Shown: positions 8,101-15,704 of the stretch, one piece after another
How the letters are laid out: the number at the start of each line of letters is the position of its first letter
Numbering within the stretch: position 1 is the first letter of the stretch
Assembly (NCBI RefSeq): GCF_004116465.1
Contig: NZ_PDJV01000009.1
Coordinates: forward strand, 86,160 to 150,159
Reading direction: 5' to 3'
Length of the DNA stretch: 64,000 bases
Source of the DNA: Arcobacter sp. F2176
Lineage (GTDB): Bacteria > Campylobacterota > Campylobacteria > Campylobacterales > Arcobacteraceae
The notes under the pieces: generated by a model
What the model saw: the letters and a program-made list of their open reading frames with translations, nothing else
Told to the model about the DNA's origin: nothing
Database searches by the model: none
Made by a program: the position numbers and the translations under genes

Positions 8101-8797
8101 TAATGAAGTAGTAATTGAGTTTAAAAATATAGTTAAGACCTATGGAAAAGGGGAAGCTATAACTCATGCCTTAAATGGTATAGATTTTTCTATAAGAAGA
8201 GGAGAATTCATATCTATAATGGGAGCAAGTGGAAGTGGTAAATCAACTTCTATGAATATAATAGGTTGTTTAGATTCTCCAAGTAGTGGAGAATATCTGT
8301 TTAATAACATAAATGTAGAAAAACTAAATAGAAACCAATTAGCAGTAATAAGAAAGAATTATATTGGTTTTGTTTTTCAAGGCTTCAATCTTTTAGGCAG
8401 AACAAGCGCTTTAGAAAATGTGGAATTACCATTAATTTATAGAAAGGTTCCAACAAAACAAAGAAAAATCTTAGCAATGGAAGCTTTAAAAAAAGTTGGT
8501 TTAGAAAGTGTTGCAAATAATGCACCTTCTCAACTTTCAGGTGGACAACAACAGCGTGTTGCAATTGCAAGAGCATTAGTAACCGATCCTTTAATACTTT
8601 TAGCAGATGAGCCAACTGGAAATTTAGACAGTATAAAAAGTGTTGAAATATTGAATTTATTAAAACAGTTAAATGAAGAGTTAAATATCACAATTATTAT
8701 GATAACCCATGAAGAGGAGATGGCAGCTTATTCAAATAGGATAATTTATTTTAGAGATGGACATATCGATGATAGTTTGAAAAAAGGATTTAAATAA
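8087..8797 (+). CDS. MacB-type ABC transporter ATP-binding protein
   Basis: A 236-residue ATPase of the LolD/MacB type. Visible motifs: Walker [11 protein letters not shown]-loop in FVFQGFNLL, signature LSGGQQQR, Walker [12 protein letters not shown] and the switch histidine in MITHE. It energises the permease encoded next, with which it shares one base (ATP-binding stop overlaps the permease ATG). In E. coli MacB the ATPase and permease are one chain; here they are separate. GTG at 8087 and ATGs at 8090 and 8093 are all possible starts; none has a strong ribosome binding site, and translation is probably coupled to the adaptor gene. Confidence 0.9.
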   Translation: MMMNDNEVVIEFKNIVKTYGKGEAITHALNGIDFSIRRGEFISIMGASGSGKSTSMNIIGCLDSPSSGEYLFNNINVEKLNRNQLAVIRKNYIGFVFQGFNLLGRTSALENVELPLIYRKVPTKQRKILAMEALKKVGLESVANNAPSQLSGGQQQRVAIARALVTDPLILLADEPTGNLDSIKSVEILNLLKQLNEELNITIIMITHEEEMAAYSNRIIYFRDGHIDDSLKKGFK

Positions 8798-10008
8798 TGT
8801 TATTAAAAGCCTTTTTAATTGCCATAAAAGAGATAAGAAGAAATATCTTACGCTCTATTTTAACAGTTTTGGGAATAGTAATTGGAGTTGCTTCTGTTAT
8901 AGGAATGGTTATGCTAGGTGATGGAACAACCGCTAGTGTAAAAGAAAATATTGAAAAACTTGGAACAAATATGTTAATCCTTCGTGTTGGACAAGAAAGA
9001 AGAGGAGGGCCTAGAACTGATAACAGTGCAAAAGCTTTCAAGATTGATGATGTTACTGCAATAAAGAATCAAATTGATAATATGAAAGCAGTAGCACCTG
9101 ATAATAGTACAGGAGTCAATTTAATCTATTTAAATAAGAGTTATACCTCAAGTGTTGTTGGTACAAACAATGATTATTTTGTAATAAAAGATTGGAAACT
9201 AAAAGAGGGAAGATATTTTGATGAAAGTGAATTAAATAGTGGAAAATCATCTTGTATTTTAGGTACCACAATTGTCAAACAACTATTTGGAAGTGAAAAT
9301 CCAGTGGGAGCTAAAATAAGACTAAAAAACTTTTCCTGTAATGTCATTGGAGTATTAGAGTCAAAGGGAGCTTCAACTTTTGGACAAGATCAAGATGAGA
9401 TAGTAGTTGTTCCTTTACGAATGTTACAAAGAAAGATTCAAGGAAATAAAGATGTAAAATCTATAATTATTTCTGTAAATTCAAATAAAAACATCAAAAA
9501 AGCCAAAAAAGATATTACACTTTTGATGCAAGATAGAAGAAGTATAAAAGTAGGGGAAAGTGATAACTTCTATATAAGGGATATGGAAGATTTACTTTCT
9601 TCTATGACTTCTACAACACAAATGTTAACTTATTTATTAGGTTCAATTGCAGCAATTAGTTTACTTGTGGGAGGTATTGGTATTATGAATATTATGCTTG
9701 TATCTGTAACTGAGAGAACAAAAGAGATAGGAATAAGACTTGCTATTGGTGCAATGGAGAGTGAAGTTTTGCTTCAATTCTTAGTTGAAGCTATAGTTTT
9801 ATCTACACTTGGTGGAATTATTGGAATAATATTAGGTATTAGTATAGGTTATATCGGTGTTTCATCTTTTGATTTACCATTTATAATAAATGAAAAAATA
9901 ATTTTAATAGCATTTTTCTTTTCTACTCTTATAGGTGTTGTTTTTGGATATTTCCCTGCAAGAAAAGCTGCAAGACTTAACCCAATTGATGCATTAAGAT
10001 ATGAATAG
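8797..10008 (+). CDS. MacB-type ABC transporter permease (FtsX-like)
   Basis: A 403-residue membrane protein: one N-terminal transmembrane helix (about residues 17-40), a large periplasmic MacB_PCD domain (about 45-270), then three helices in an FtsX domain (about 280-400) containing TERTKEIGIRLAIGA, the conserved cytoplasmic coupling segment. This topology is that of mechanotransmission exporters such as MacB and PvdT, which push periplasmic substrates through the TolC duct rather than transporting across the inner membrane. Last gene of the four-gene pump operon; a further Fur-like sequence follows at 10020. Confidence 0.9.
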   Translation: MLLKAFLIAIKEIRRNILRSILTVLGIVIGVASVIGMVMLGDGTTASVKENIEKLGTNMLILRVGQERRGGPRTDNSAKAFKIDDVTAIKNQIDNMKAVAPDNSTGVNLIYLNKSYTSSVVGTNNDYFVIKDWKLKEGRYFDESELNSGKSSCILGTTIVKQLFGSENPVGAKIRLKNFSCNVIGVLESKGASTFGQDQDEIVVVPLRMLQRKIQGNKDVKSIIISVNSNKNIKKAKKDITLLMQDRRSIKVGESDNFYIRDMEDLLSSMTSTTQMLTYLLGSIAAISLLVGGIGIMNIMLVSVTERTKEIGIRLAIGAMESEVLLQFLVEAIVLSTLGGIIGIILGISIGYIGVSSFDLPFIINEKIILIAFFFSTLIGVVFGYFPARKAARLNPIDALRYE

Positions 10009-10019
10009 ATTATAATTAT

Positions 10020-10038
10020 AATAACGATTATCAATTTT
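10020..10038. promoter_or_regulatory. Possible Fur site upstream of hemP
   Basis: AATAACGATTATC plus an AT-rich half, 13 of 19 matches to the Fur consensus by my count. It lies in the leader of hemP and the TonB-dependent receptor, both typical Fur targets. Site strength is modest. Confidence 0.4.
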
Positions 10039-10073
10039 AATTGAAACTTAAGCTTCTCTTTGTTAATATCCCA

Positions 10074-10109
10074 TTAACTTTTAGTTAACCTCATTAACTC
10101 TGTGTTAAC
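10074..10109 (+). repeat. Four phased TTAAC repeats upstream of hemP
   Basis: TTAAC occurs at 10074, 10085, 10094 and 10105, spacings 11, 9 and 11 bases, i.e. on one face of the helix. Direct repeats phased about 11 bp apart are the usual target of OmpR/PhoB-family response regulators. Similar repeats occur at 30132-30169. The regulator is unknown. Confidence 0.45.
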
Positions 10110-10131
10110 TAAATGAAAATGGAGTATTAGC

Positions 10132-10266
10132 ATGAATGGAAACAAAGATAGAAAGATTGAATCAAAAGAGATATTTCAAAAAGGAAACTCTATTCAAATC
10201 ATCCATGATGGACAAGCTTATTATCTAAAAATAACAAAATCAAATAAACTAATACTTACCAAATAA
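10132..10266 (+). CDS. hemP: HemP family hemin uptake protein (44 aa)
   Basis: A 44-codon gene starting ATG at 10132 with GGAG about 8 bases upstream. The sequence ends IQIIHDGQAYYLKITKSNKL followed by ILTK, and contains SKEIFQKG; this is the HemP pattern: a short S-x-x-x-F segment, then I-x-H-x-G-x-x-Y-x-L-x-x-T-x-x-x-K-L-I-L. HemP-family proteins are small, usually Fur-regulated, and in some proteobacteria needed for expression of heme or siderophore receptors. Here it is directly upstream of a TonB-dependent receptor gene, the standard context. Motif and context together make the call strong despite the size. Confidence 0.85.
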   Translation: MNGNKDRKIESKEIFQKGNSIQIIHDGQAYYLKITKSNKLILTK

Positions 10267-10385
10267 ACAAAGTCTAGCCAGCAAAAGTAATTTTTCTACA
10301 TATAGCCAGCCAAAAAATCAAATCAAATCTTTTTAAATAGTCAAATTATTTTCTATTTAAAACTTTTATTTCTTGGAGGAAATGA

Positions 10386-12665
10386 GTGGAAAAATATATC
10401 GTAAGTAAAAAACATAAAACTACAAACTATTTAGGTGCATCAGTTGTAACAGCTAGTGTATTATTATCAAGTCCAGTTATTCTAAATGCGGATACAACTA
10501 TGTCGAATCCTACAGTTTTACCCATAAATGTAGTAGAGACAAAAGAAAAAGAACAAAACTATACAAATAGTTATAAAGTAAATAAATCTTCTTCATCAAA
10601 AATCACACAAGATTTAATTGATACTCCCCAAACAATTTCTGTAGTAACTGAAAAAGTATTAAAAGAACAACAAGCAACAACTCTACAAGAAGCTTTGAGA
10701 AATACTCCTGGTATTACTTTAAACTTAGGTGAAAATGGTAGTACAAATGATAAAAATAATATCATGATGAGAGGTTTTGATACTCAATCTAGTATTTATA
10801 AAGATGGGGTAAGAGATAGTTCAAACTCTGTAAAAGATATGTATAATACTGAAGCTGTAGAAATTACAAAAGGTGCAGTTGGAGCTGATAATGGAAGAGG
10901 TGTTTCATCTGGATATATAAATCAAGTAACAAAATCACCTAAAAATAAAGATGCTGCTGAGATTAGTTTGGGTTATAGTACAGGTGAAAATGGAAGGGTA
11001 ACAGCTGATTTAAATAAAAAATTAAATGAAACAACTGGTTTAAGAATAAATTTACTAAAACATAAAGGCGATGTAGCAGGAAGAGATGTTCTAGAGATAG
11101 ATAGAACAGGAATAGCTGCTTCATTGGGGTTTGGAATAGGAACAAACACTAGAACTACAATCAATTATGAAAGATTTAAGCAAGATGATATCCCTGATGC
11201 AGGAGTACCTACTATTGGGCTTAATAGTGTACCTTATTTTGCATTAGAAGCTGCAGGTATAAGTCCTAAAAAAGCTGATAGAGAAGACTTTTATGGTAGT
11301 AAATCTGATTTTGAAAAAGCTACTTCAGATACATTTGGTTTATTATTTGAACATGATTTCTCTGATTCTACAACAATAAGTAATATTACGAAATATTCAA
11401 AAACGAAACAAAGAATGATAACAAGAGGATTAGCCTCTGCTGATGTAACAGATGTAAATAATCCTAATTCTTGGACTGTTAATAGGTTTTCTAATCAAAA
11501 GTGGGAAGAAAATGAAATAATTGTAAATAAAACAAATCTTTCGTCAAGCTTTGAAACAGGGAGTATTTCACATAGTTTGAGTACAGGATTAGAGTTTATA
11601 AAAGAGAAAAAGACATCAAAATCTTATAAAAATGTAGGAGCTATGTCAGCTGCAAATTTATATAATCCAAATCCAAGTGATTCACTTACAGGAAGAGATT
11701 TATCATTTACTCCTAAAAATCTTAAAGTTGAGGTTGAAACTGCAGGTGTATATTTATTTGATTCTATTTCCTTAACTGATAAATTTATGTTTATAGGGGG
11801 AGGAAGACTTGATAAATATAAATTAAAAGAATCAGGTATTGAAAGTTATACTGAAGTAAGAAGAGGACCTACATTATATCGTCCTGTTGATATTGAAGAT
11901 AGTGGTACTTTAAAAAGTTGGAAATTAGGTTTTGTTTATAAACCACTAGAAAATGGAAGCATATACATTTCTCATGCCACTTCTCAGTTACAACCAGGAG
12001 GAAAATTATCACCTTTATCAACTTCTGATACTAGTTTAGATAATCCAAATAAAGACCCTGAGGAATCAACAACGACTGAGATAGGTACAAAATGGAATTT
12101 CTTAGATAATCGATTATCTTTAACAGCAGCCATATATAAAACTTTGGCAAAGAATCAAATAACAGAAGAAGATGATGGAACATATACACAAGAAGGTGAA
12201 AAAGAGGTAAAAGGTATCGAAATTGGAATTGTTGGTCAAGTTACTGATAAATTTTCAATTAGTGCAGGGTTTGCTAAAGATAAAACAAAATCTAAAGCAA
12301 AAGGTAGAAGTGATGATGGTGCAGCTTTAAGATTTACACCTGATTGGAGTGCAACTTTATGGAGTACTTATAACTTTACGCCAGCCTTTACTGTTGGGTT
12401 AGGTGCCACATATATGGGTGAACAAAAAGTTTCATCATCAAAATCAGGACAAGATACTCCTGTAAATGGAAGAATGACAGTAATAGAAGACTTCTTAGTA
12501 TTTGATGCTATGGCTTCATATAAAATAGATAAACATTCATCTTTGCAGTTAAATGTTTACAACATTGCAGATGAAGAGTATGTCGCAAATACCAATAAAG
12601 ATGGATTTAGATATACACCAGGAGCTGCAAGGTCAGCTTTATTAACTTATAGTTATAAATTTTAA
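10386..12665 (+). CDS. TonB-dependent siderophore receptor
   Basis: A 759-residue outer-membrane receptor. N-terminal signal segment (about residues 12-35), a TonB-box-like VVETKEKE (about 50-57), the plug domain beginning TPQTISVVTEKVLKEQQATT, with NIMMRGFDTQSSIYKDGVRD, and a 22-strand barrel ending in the terminal aromatic SYKF. It resembles Fiu/FhuE-type ferric-siderophore receptors. Import across the outer membrane is driven by TonB-ExbBD, which is not in this window. The start is GTG at 10386, supported by GGAGG six bases upstream; the nearby ATG at 10382 is out of frame. The 119-base gap from hemP holds two TAGCCAGC repeats (10275, 10303). The following piuC-like gene supports an iron role. 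Confidence 0.92.
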   Translation: MEKYIVSKKHKTTNYLGASVVTASVLLSSPVILNADTTMSNPTVLPINVVETKEKEQNYTNSYKVNKSSSSKITQDLIDTPQTISVVTEKVLKEQQATTLQEALRNTPGITLNLGENGSTNDKNNIMMRGFDTQSSIYKDGVRDSSNSVKDMYNTEAVEITKGAVGADNGRGVSSGYINQVTKSPKNKDAAEISLGYSTGENGRVTADLNKKLNETTGLRINLLKHKGDVAGRDVLEIDRTGIAASLGFGIGTNTRTTINYERFKQDDIPDAGVPTIGLNSVPYFALEAAGISPKKADREDFYGSKSDFEKATSDTFGLLFEHDFSDSTTISNITKYSKTKQRMITRGLASADVTDVNNPNSWTVNRFSNQKWEENEIIVNKTNLSSSFETGSISHSLSTGLEFIKEKKTSKSYKNVGAMSAANLYNPNPSDSLTGRDLSFTPKNLKVEVETAGVYLFDSISLTDKFMFIGGGRLDKYKLKESGIESYTEVRRGPTLYRPVDIEDSGTLKSWKLGFVYKPLENGSIYISHATSQLQPGGKLSPLSTSDTSLDNPNKDPEESTTTEIGTKWNFLDNRLSLTAAIYKTLAKNQITEEDDGTYTQEGEKEVKGIEIGIVGQVTDKFSISAGFAKDKTKSKAKGRSDDGAALRFTPDWSATLWSTYNFTPAFTVGLGATYMGEQKVSSSKSGQDTPVNGRMTVIEDFLVFDAMASYKIDKHSSLQLNVYNIADEEYVANTNKDGFRYTPGAARSALLTYSYKF

Positions 12666-12670
12666 TCAAA

Positions 12671-12698
12671 ATTAGTCCCCCTTTTTGGGACTAGTTTA
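12671..12698 (+). terminator. Hairpin after the TonB receptor gene
   Basis: TAGTCCC (12673-12679) pairs with GGGACTA (12687-12693) around a short C/T loop, followed by GTTTATA. The stem is convincing but the U-tract is short, so it may attenuate rather than stop transcription into the piuC-like gene 15-20 bases downstream. Confidence 0.5.
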
Positions 12699-12712
12699 TA
12701 AAAAGGAATAAA

Positions 12713-13393
12713 ATGCTTTTACACATACCAAATGTATTAACAAAGGAACAAATAAAAGAGTGTAGAAAACTCTTAGATGAAGCTACTTGGATTGATGGAA
12801 AACTAACAGCTGGAAGTCAAGCTATTAATGTAAAAAGTAATCTACAACTAGCCGAAAATGATCCTTTGTTAAAACATTTAAGAGATATTATTACTTCTAC
12901 TTTAAAATCAAATCCTCTTTTTGTCTCAGCTGCCTTGCCAAATCATATAATTTCACCTTTTATAAATAGATACGAAAATAGTGGTGCTTATGGAAATCAT
13001 GTTGATAACTCAATTTTATATGATACAACAGTTGGTAAAAACTTTCGTACTGATATCTCTTGCTCTTTGTTTTTTACAGAACCTGAAGAGTATGAAGGTG
13101 GGGAAATGATTATAGAAGATACTTTTGGAACCCATGAAGTGAAACTTCCAGCAGGTGATCTGATACTCTATCCTTCTACTAGTTTACACAGAGTTGAACC
13201 AGTTGTCAGCGGTGTAAGAATGGTAAGTTTTATGTGGACTCAAAGTATGATTAGAAGTGCGTGGAAAAGAAGTATTTTATTTGAACTTGATAATACAATT
13301 CAAAGTTTAAGGTCAAAATATGGAGAGACTAAAGAAGCTGTAGATTTATCAATTCATTATCATAAACTAATTCAAGAATGGGCGGAACTTTAG
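12713..13393 (+). CDS. piuC: PiuC-type Fe(II)/2-oxoglutarate-dependent dioxygenase (PKHD-type hydroxylase)
   Basis: A 226-residue cytosolic protein of the length usual for the PiuC/YbiX family. The non-heme iron ligands are visible: HVD in YGNHVDNSIL and the distal histidine in STSLHRVEPV, followed by the 2-oxoglutarate arginine in GVRMVSFMW. PiuC genes are regularly encoded beside Fiu/PiuA-type TonB receptors, exactly as here, and are iron-regulated in other bacteria. The enzyme's substrate is not established; action on the siderophore or receptor ligand is the usual suggestion. ATG at 12713 has AAGGA upstream. It ends one base before the next gene. Confidence 0.9.
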   Translation: MLLHIPNVLTKEQIKECRKLLDEATWIDGKLTAGSQAINVKSNLQLAENDPLLKHLRDIITSTLKSNPLFVSAALPNHIISPFINRYENSGAYGNHVDNSILYDTTVGKNFRTDISCSLFFTEPEEYEGGEMIIEDTFGTHEVKLPAGDLILYPSTSLHRVEPVVSGVRMVSFMWTQSMIRSAWKRSILFELDNTIQSLRSKYGETKEAVDLSIHYHKLIQEWAEL

Positions 13394-13394
13394 A

Positions 13395-14492
13395 TTGAAT
13401 ACTATAGAAGCAAAACTGGATTATATTCCAAATGAGATTGTTTGTGTTGATGATTATGAAAGCTTTGCAAAATCTAGGGTAGATACAAATGCTTGGGCTT
13501 ATATTTCATCTGCATCAGCAGATGAAATCACTTATAGGACAAATAAGAAAGCCTTTGATAGAATACATCTTCTAAGTAGAACTTTAGAAGATGTAAAAGG
13601 TGGGAATACAAAGTTAAATCTATTTGGGCAAGAGTATGCCCATCCTATTTTTTTGGCTCCTGTTGCTTATCAAAAATTAGTCCATGATGATGGAGAAATT
13701 GCAACAGTGCAAGCTGCAAGCGCCATGGAATCTTGTATGATAGTAAGTGGTTTTTCAAGTACTTCTTTAAAAGATATATCTGATTATACTAATTCACCCT
13801 TATGGTTTCAATTATATATGCAAATTGATATGAATGACAATTTGTTTTTAATAAAAAAAGCTGAAAACTTAGGATATAAAGCACTAGTAATTACAATAGA
13901 TGCTCCAATTGCAGGAATTAGAAATAAAGAACAAAAAGCAGGCTTTTGTTTACCTTCTCATATAGAAGCTATAAATTTACGAGGAATGAAACAATTAACT
14001 TTAGATTTAAACTCAACTCAAAGTAGCATTTTCGATGGGGTTATGGCACATTCTCCTACTTGGGCAGATATAAAATTTATAAAAGAAAATACGAAACTAC
14101 CAGTTATTTTAAAAGGTATTACTCACCCCTCTTATGCAAGAAAAGCACTTGAACTTGGGATTGATGGTATTATTGTCTCAAATCATGGAGGAAGAACTTT
14201 AGATACCCTTGTTCCAACAATTGATATTTTACCAAAGATTGTTGAGGCAGTTGGTGGAAAAATCCCAGTTTTACTAGATGGTGGAATTAGAAGAGGAACT
14301 GATATTTTAAAAGCTCTTGCTTTTGGAGCAAGTGCTGTTTTAGTTGGCAGACCACTTATGTTTGCACTTGCTACATCAGGAGCTTTAGGTGTGGCACATA
14401 TTATAAAAATATTAAGGGATGAGTTAGAAATCTCTATGGCACTTACGGGATGTAAAACCCTTGAAGATGTTACAAAAGAAATTTTATTTTGA
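13395..14492 (+). CDS. FMN-dependent alpha-hydroxyacid dehydrogenase (LldD / glycolate oxidase family)
   Basis: A 365-residue TIM-barrel flavoenzyme. Diagnostic sequences: LAPVAYQKLVHDDGE (N-terminal FMN site), the catalytic histidine in SNHGGRTLD (about residue 264), and the phosphate-binding LDGGIRRGTDILKALAFGA followed by VGRP. The family oxidises L-lactate, glycolate, mandelate or similar 2-hydroxyacids. The start is TTG at 13395, one base after the piuC stop, so translation is probably coupled. Residence in an iron-acquisition operon is unusual. It might act on a hydroxycarboxylate siderophore or its breakdown product, but this is only inference; lactate oxidation is the default. Confidence 0.85.
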   Translation: MNTIEAKLDYIPNEIVCVDDYESFAKSRVDTNAWAYISSASADEITYRTNKKAFDRIHLLSRTLEDVKGGNTKLNLFGQEYAHPIFLAPVAYQKLVHDDGEIATVQAASAMESCMIVSGFSSTSLKDISDYTNSPLWFQLYMQIDMNDNLFLIKKAENLGYKALVITIDAPIAGIRNKEQKAGFCLPSHIEAINLRGMKQLTLDLNSTQSSIFDGVMAHSPTWADIKFIKENTKLPVILKGITHPSYARKALELGIDGIIVSNHGGRTLDTLVPTIDILPKIVEAVGGKIPVLLDGGIRRGTDILKALAFGASAVLVGRPLMFALATSGALGVAHIIKILRDELEISMALTGCKTLEDVTKEILF

Positions 14493-14506
14493 AAAGAAGG
14501 ATTTAA

Positions 14507-15658
14507 ATGCATAAAAAGTTTTTATTTAAAGTGCATATGATTTTAGGGTTAACAGCTGGAGTTATTTTACTAATTATGGGAATAACTGGTGCAATGTTAT
14601 CTTATCAAAAAGAGATATTAAAATATATAAATAAAGATAGTTATATAATAGAAGTTCCAAGTACAAAAAGACTATCTTCAAAAGCGATATTAGAAAAATT
14701 TGAACAAAAATTTCCTGATGCTAAAATAAATTCATTTATTTTTTCTAGTAGTGCAAATAGATCTGTAGTTATTAATATAAAAGCTAATGGTGAGGGCAAA
14801 CAAGCAAGAAGAGGAATAAATTATTATATTAATCCCTATACGGCTGAAATATTACCAAATACAAAGGGTTATGAATTCTTTAAATTTATTGAAATAGTTC
14901 ATAGAGGACTAATCATTGGGAATATTGGAAAACAGATAACTGGAATCTGTACCTTTGCCCTTTTAATACTTATGTTTAGTGGAATATATGTTTATTGGAA
15001 AAGAATAAAAAACTCATTTTTCAAAAGTTTTATTTTTAGTTTTAAGGATAAAAAAAGAGCATTTTTGTCTAATATGCACTTTGCAATTGGAATGTGGGTC
15101 ATACCTTTTTATTTGTTTTTGTCTTTTACTGGACTTGCCTTGTCTTATGATTGGGTGAAAGATGGATTATATAAAGTATCAGGGGTTGAAAAACCTATAC
15201 GACAAAAAAGAATGCCAACACCAAAAAATAAAAAAGATGAAGTTACAGTTTCTATATCAAATGAGAAGATAGAAAAAATAGTTCAATTATTTAATAAAAA
15301 TGTCAAAGAGTATGAAAATGCTAATTTACAAATTGGTAAAAAAAGTGATGTAATAAAAATAAGTTATTTTGCAAAAAATGCCATACATGATAGAGCAAGA
15401 AGTGAAATAACACTAAATACAAAAACAAATAAAGTAATAAAAAATGATAAATTTGAAGATAAAGCATTAAGTGATAGATTGATGAAAAGTCTTGTTCCTC
15501 TTCATACAGGAGAATACTTTGGTCTTATAGTTCAAGGAATATTAGGACTATCATCTTTAATGATGGTACTATTTACAATAACTGGTTTTATGATGTACTT
15601 TAAAAGAAAAAAGAAAAAAGCTACAAAAAAATATAATCTAACAAAAAACACCTACTAA
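14507..15658 (+). CDS. PepSY-domain membrane protein (PiuB-like)
   Basis: A 383-residue inner-membrane protein with four transmembrane helices (about residues 7-32, 145-165, 195-217 and 345-367) and two extracytoplasmic PepSY-like regions. Conserved segments include HRGLIIGNIGKQITG, GIYVYWKR and HTGEYFGLIVQGILGL. This is the PepSY-associated TM family, whose members (PiuB, FoxB-like, ViuB-associated) lie next to siderophore receptors and are believed to reduce ferric siderophores or heme in the periplasm or membrane. It is the last gene of the receptor operon; a long inverted repeat follows before the photolyase gene. Confidence 0.86.
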   Translation: MHKKFLFKVHMILGLTAGVILLIMGITGAMLSYQKEILKYINKDSYIIEVPSTKRLSSKAILEKFEQKFPDAKINSFIFSSSANRSVVINIKANGEGKQARRGINYYINPYTAEILPNTKGYEFFKFIEIVHRGLIIGNIGKQITGICTFALLILMFSGIYVYWKRIKNSFFKSFIFSFKDKKRAFLSNMHFAIGMWVIPFYLFLSFTGLALSYDWVKDGLYKVSGVEKPIRQKRMPTPKNKKDEVTVSISNEKIEKIVQLFNKNVKEYENANLQIGKKSDVIKISYFAKNAIHDRARSEITLNTKTNKVIKNDKFEDKALSDRLMKSLVPLHTGEYFGLIVQGILGLSSLMMVLFTITGFMMYFKRKKKKATKKYNLTKNTY

Positions 15659-15665
15659 TTGGCTA

Positions 15666-15700
15666 TTTTTCCTAGTAATATAAATAAAAACTAGGAAAAA
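15666..15700 (+). promoter_or_regulatory. Stem-loop enclosing the photolyase ribosome binding site
   Basis: TTTTTCCTAGT (15666-15676) and ACTAGGAAAAA (15690-15700) form a perfect 11-bp inverted repeat with a 13-base loop. The right arm contains AGGA (15693-15696), eight bases before the GTG start of the photolyase gene. If formed in mRNA the hairpin would hide the ribosome binding site; alternatively it is a dyad operator, or a terminator of the upstream operon. Confidence 0.6.
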
Positions 15701-15704
15701 GCTT

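Noticed and set aside
14183..14512. 109-codon antisense ORF across the FMN dehydrogenase and PepSY junction
   Set aside because: Proline/serine-rich shadow of a conserved coding frame; no ribosome binding site.
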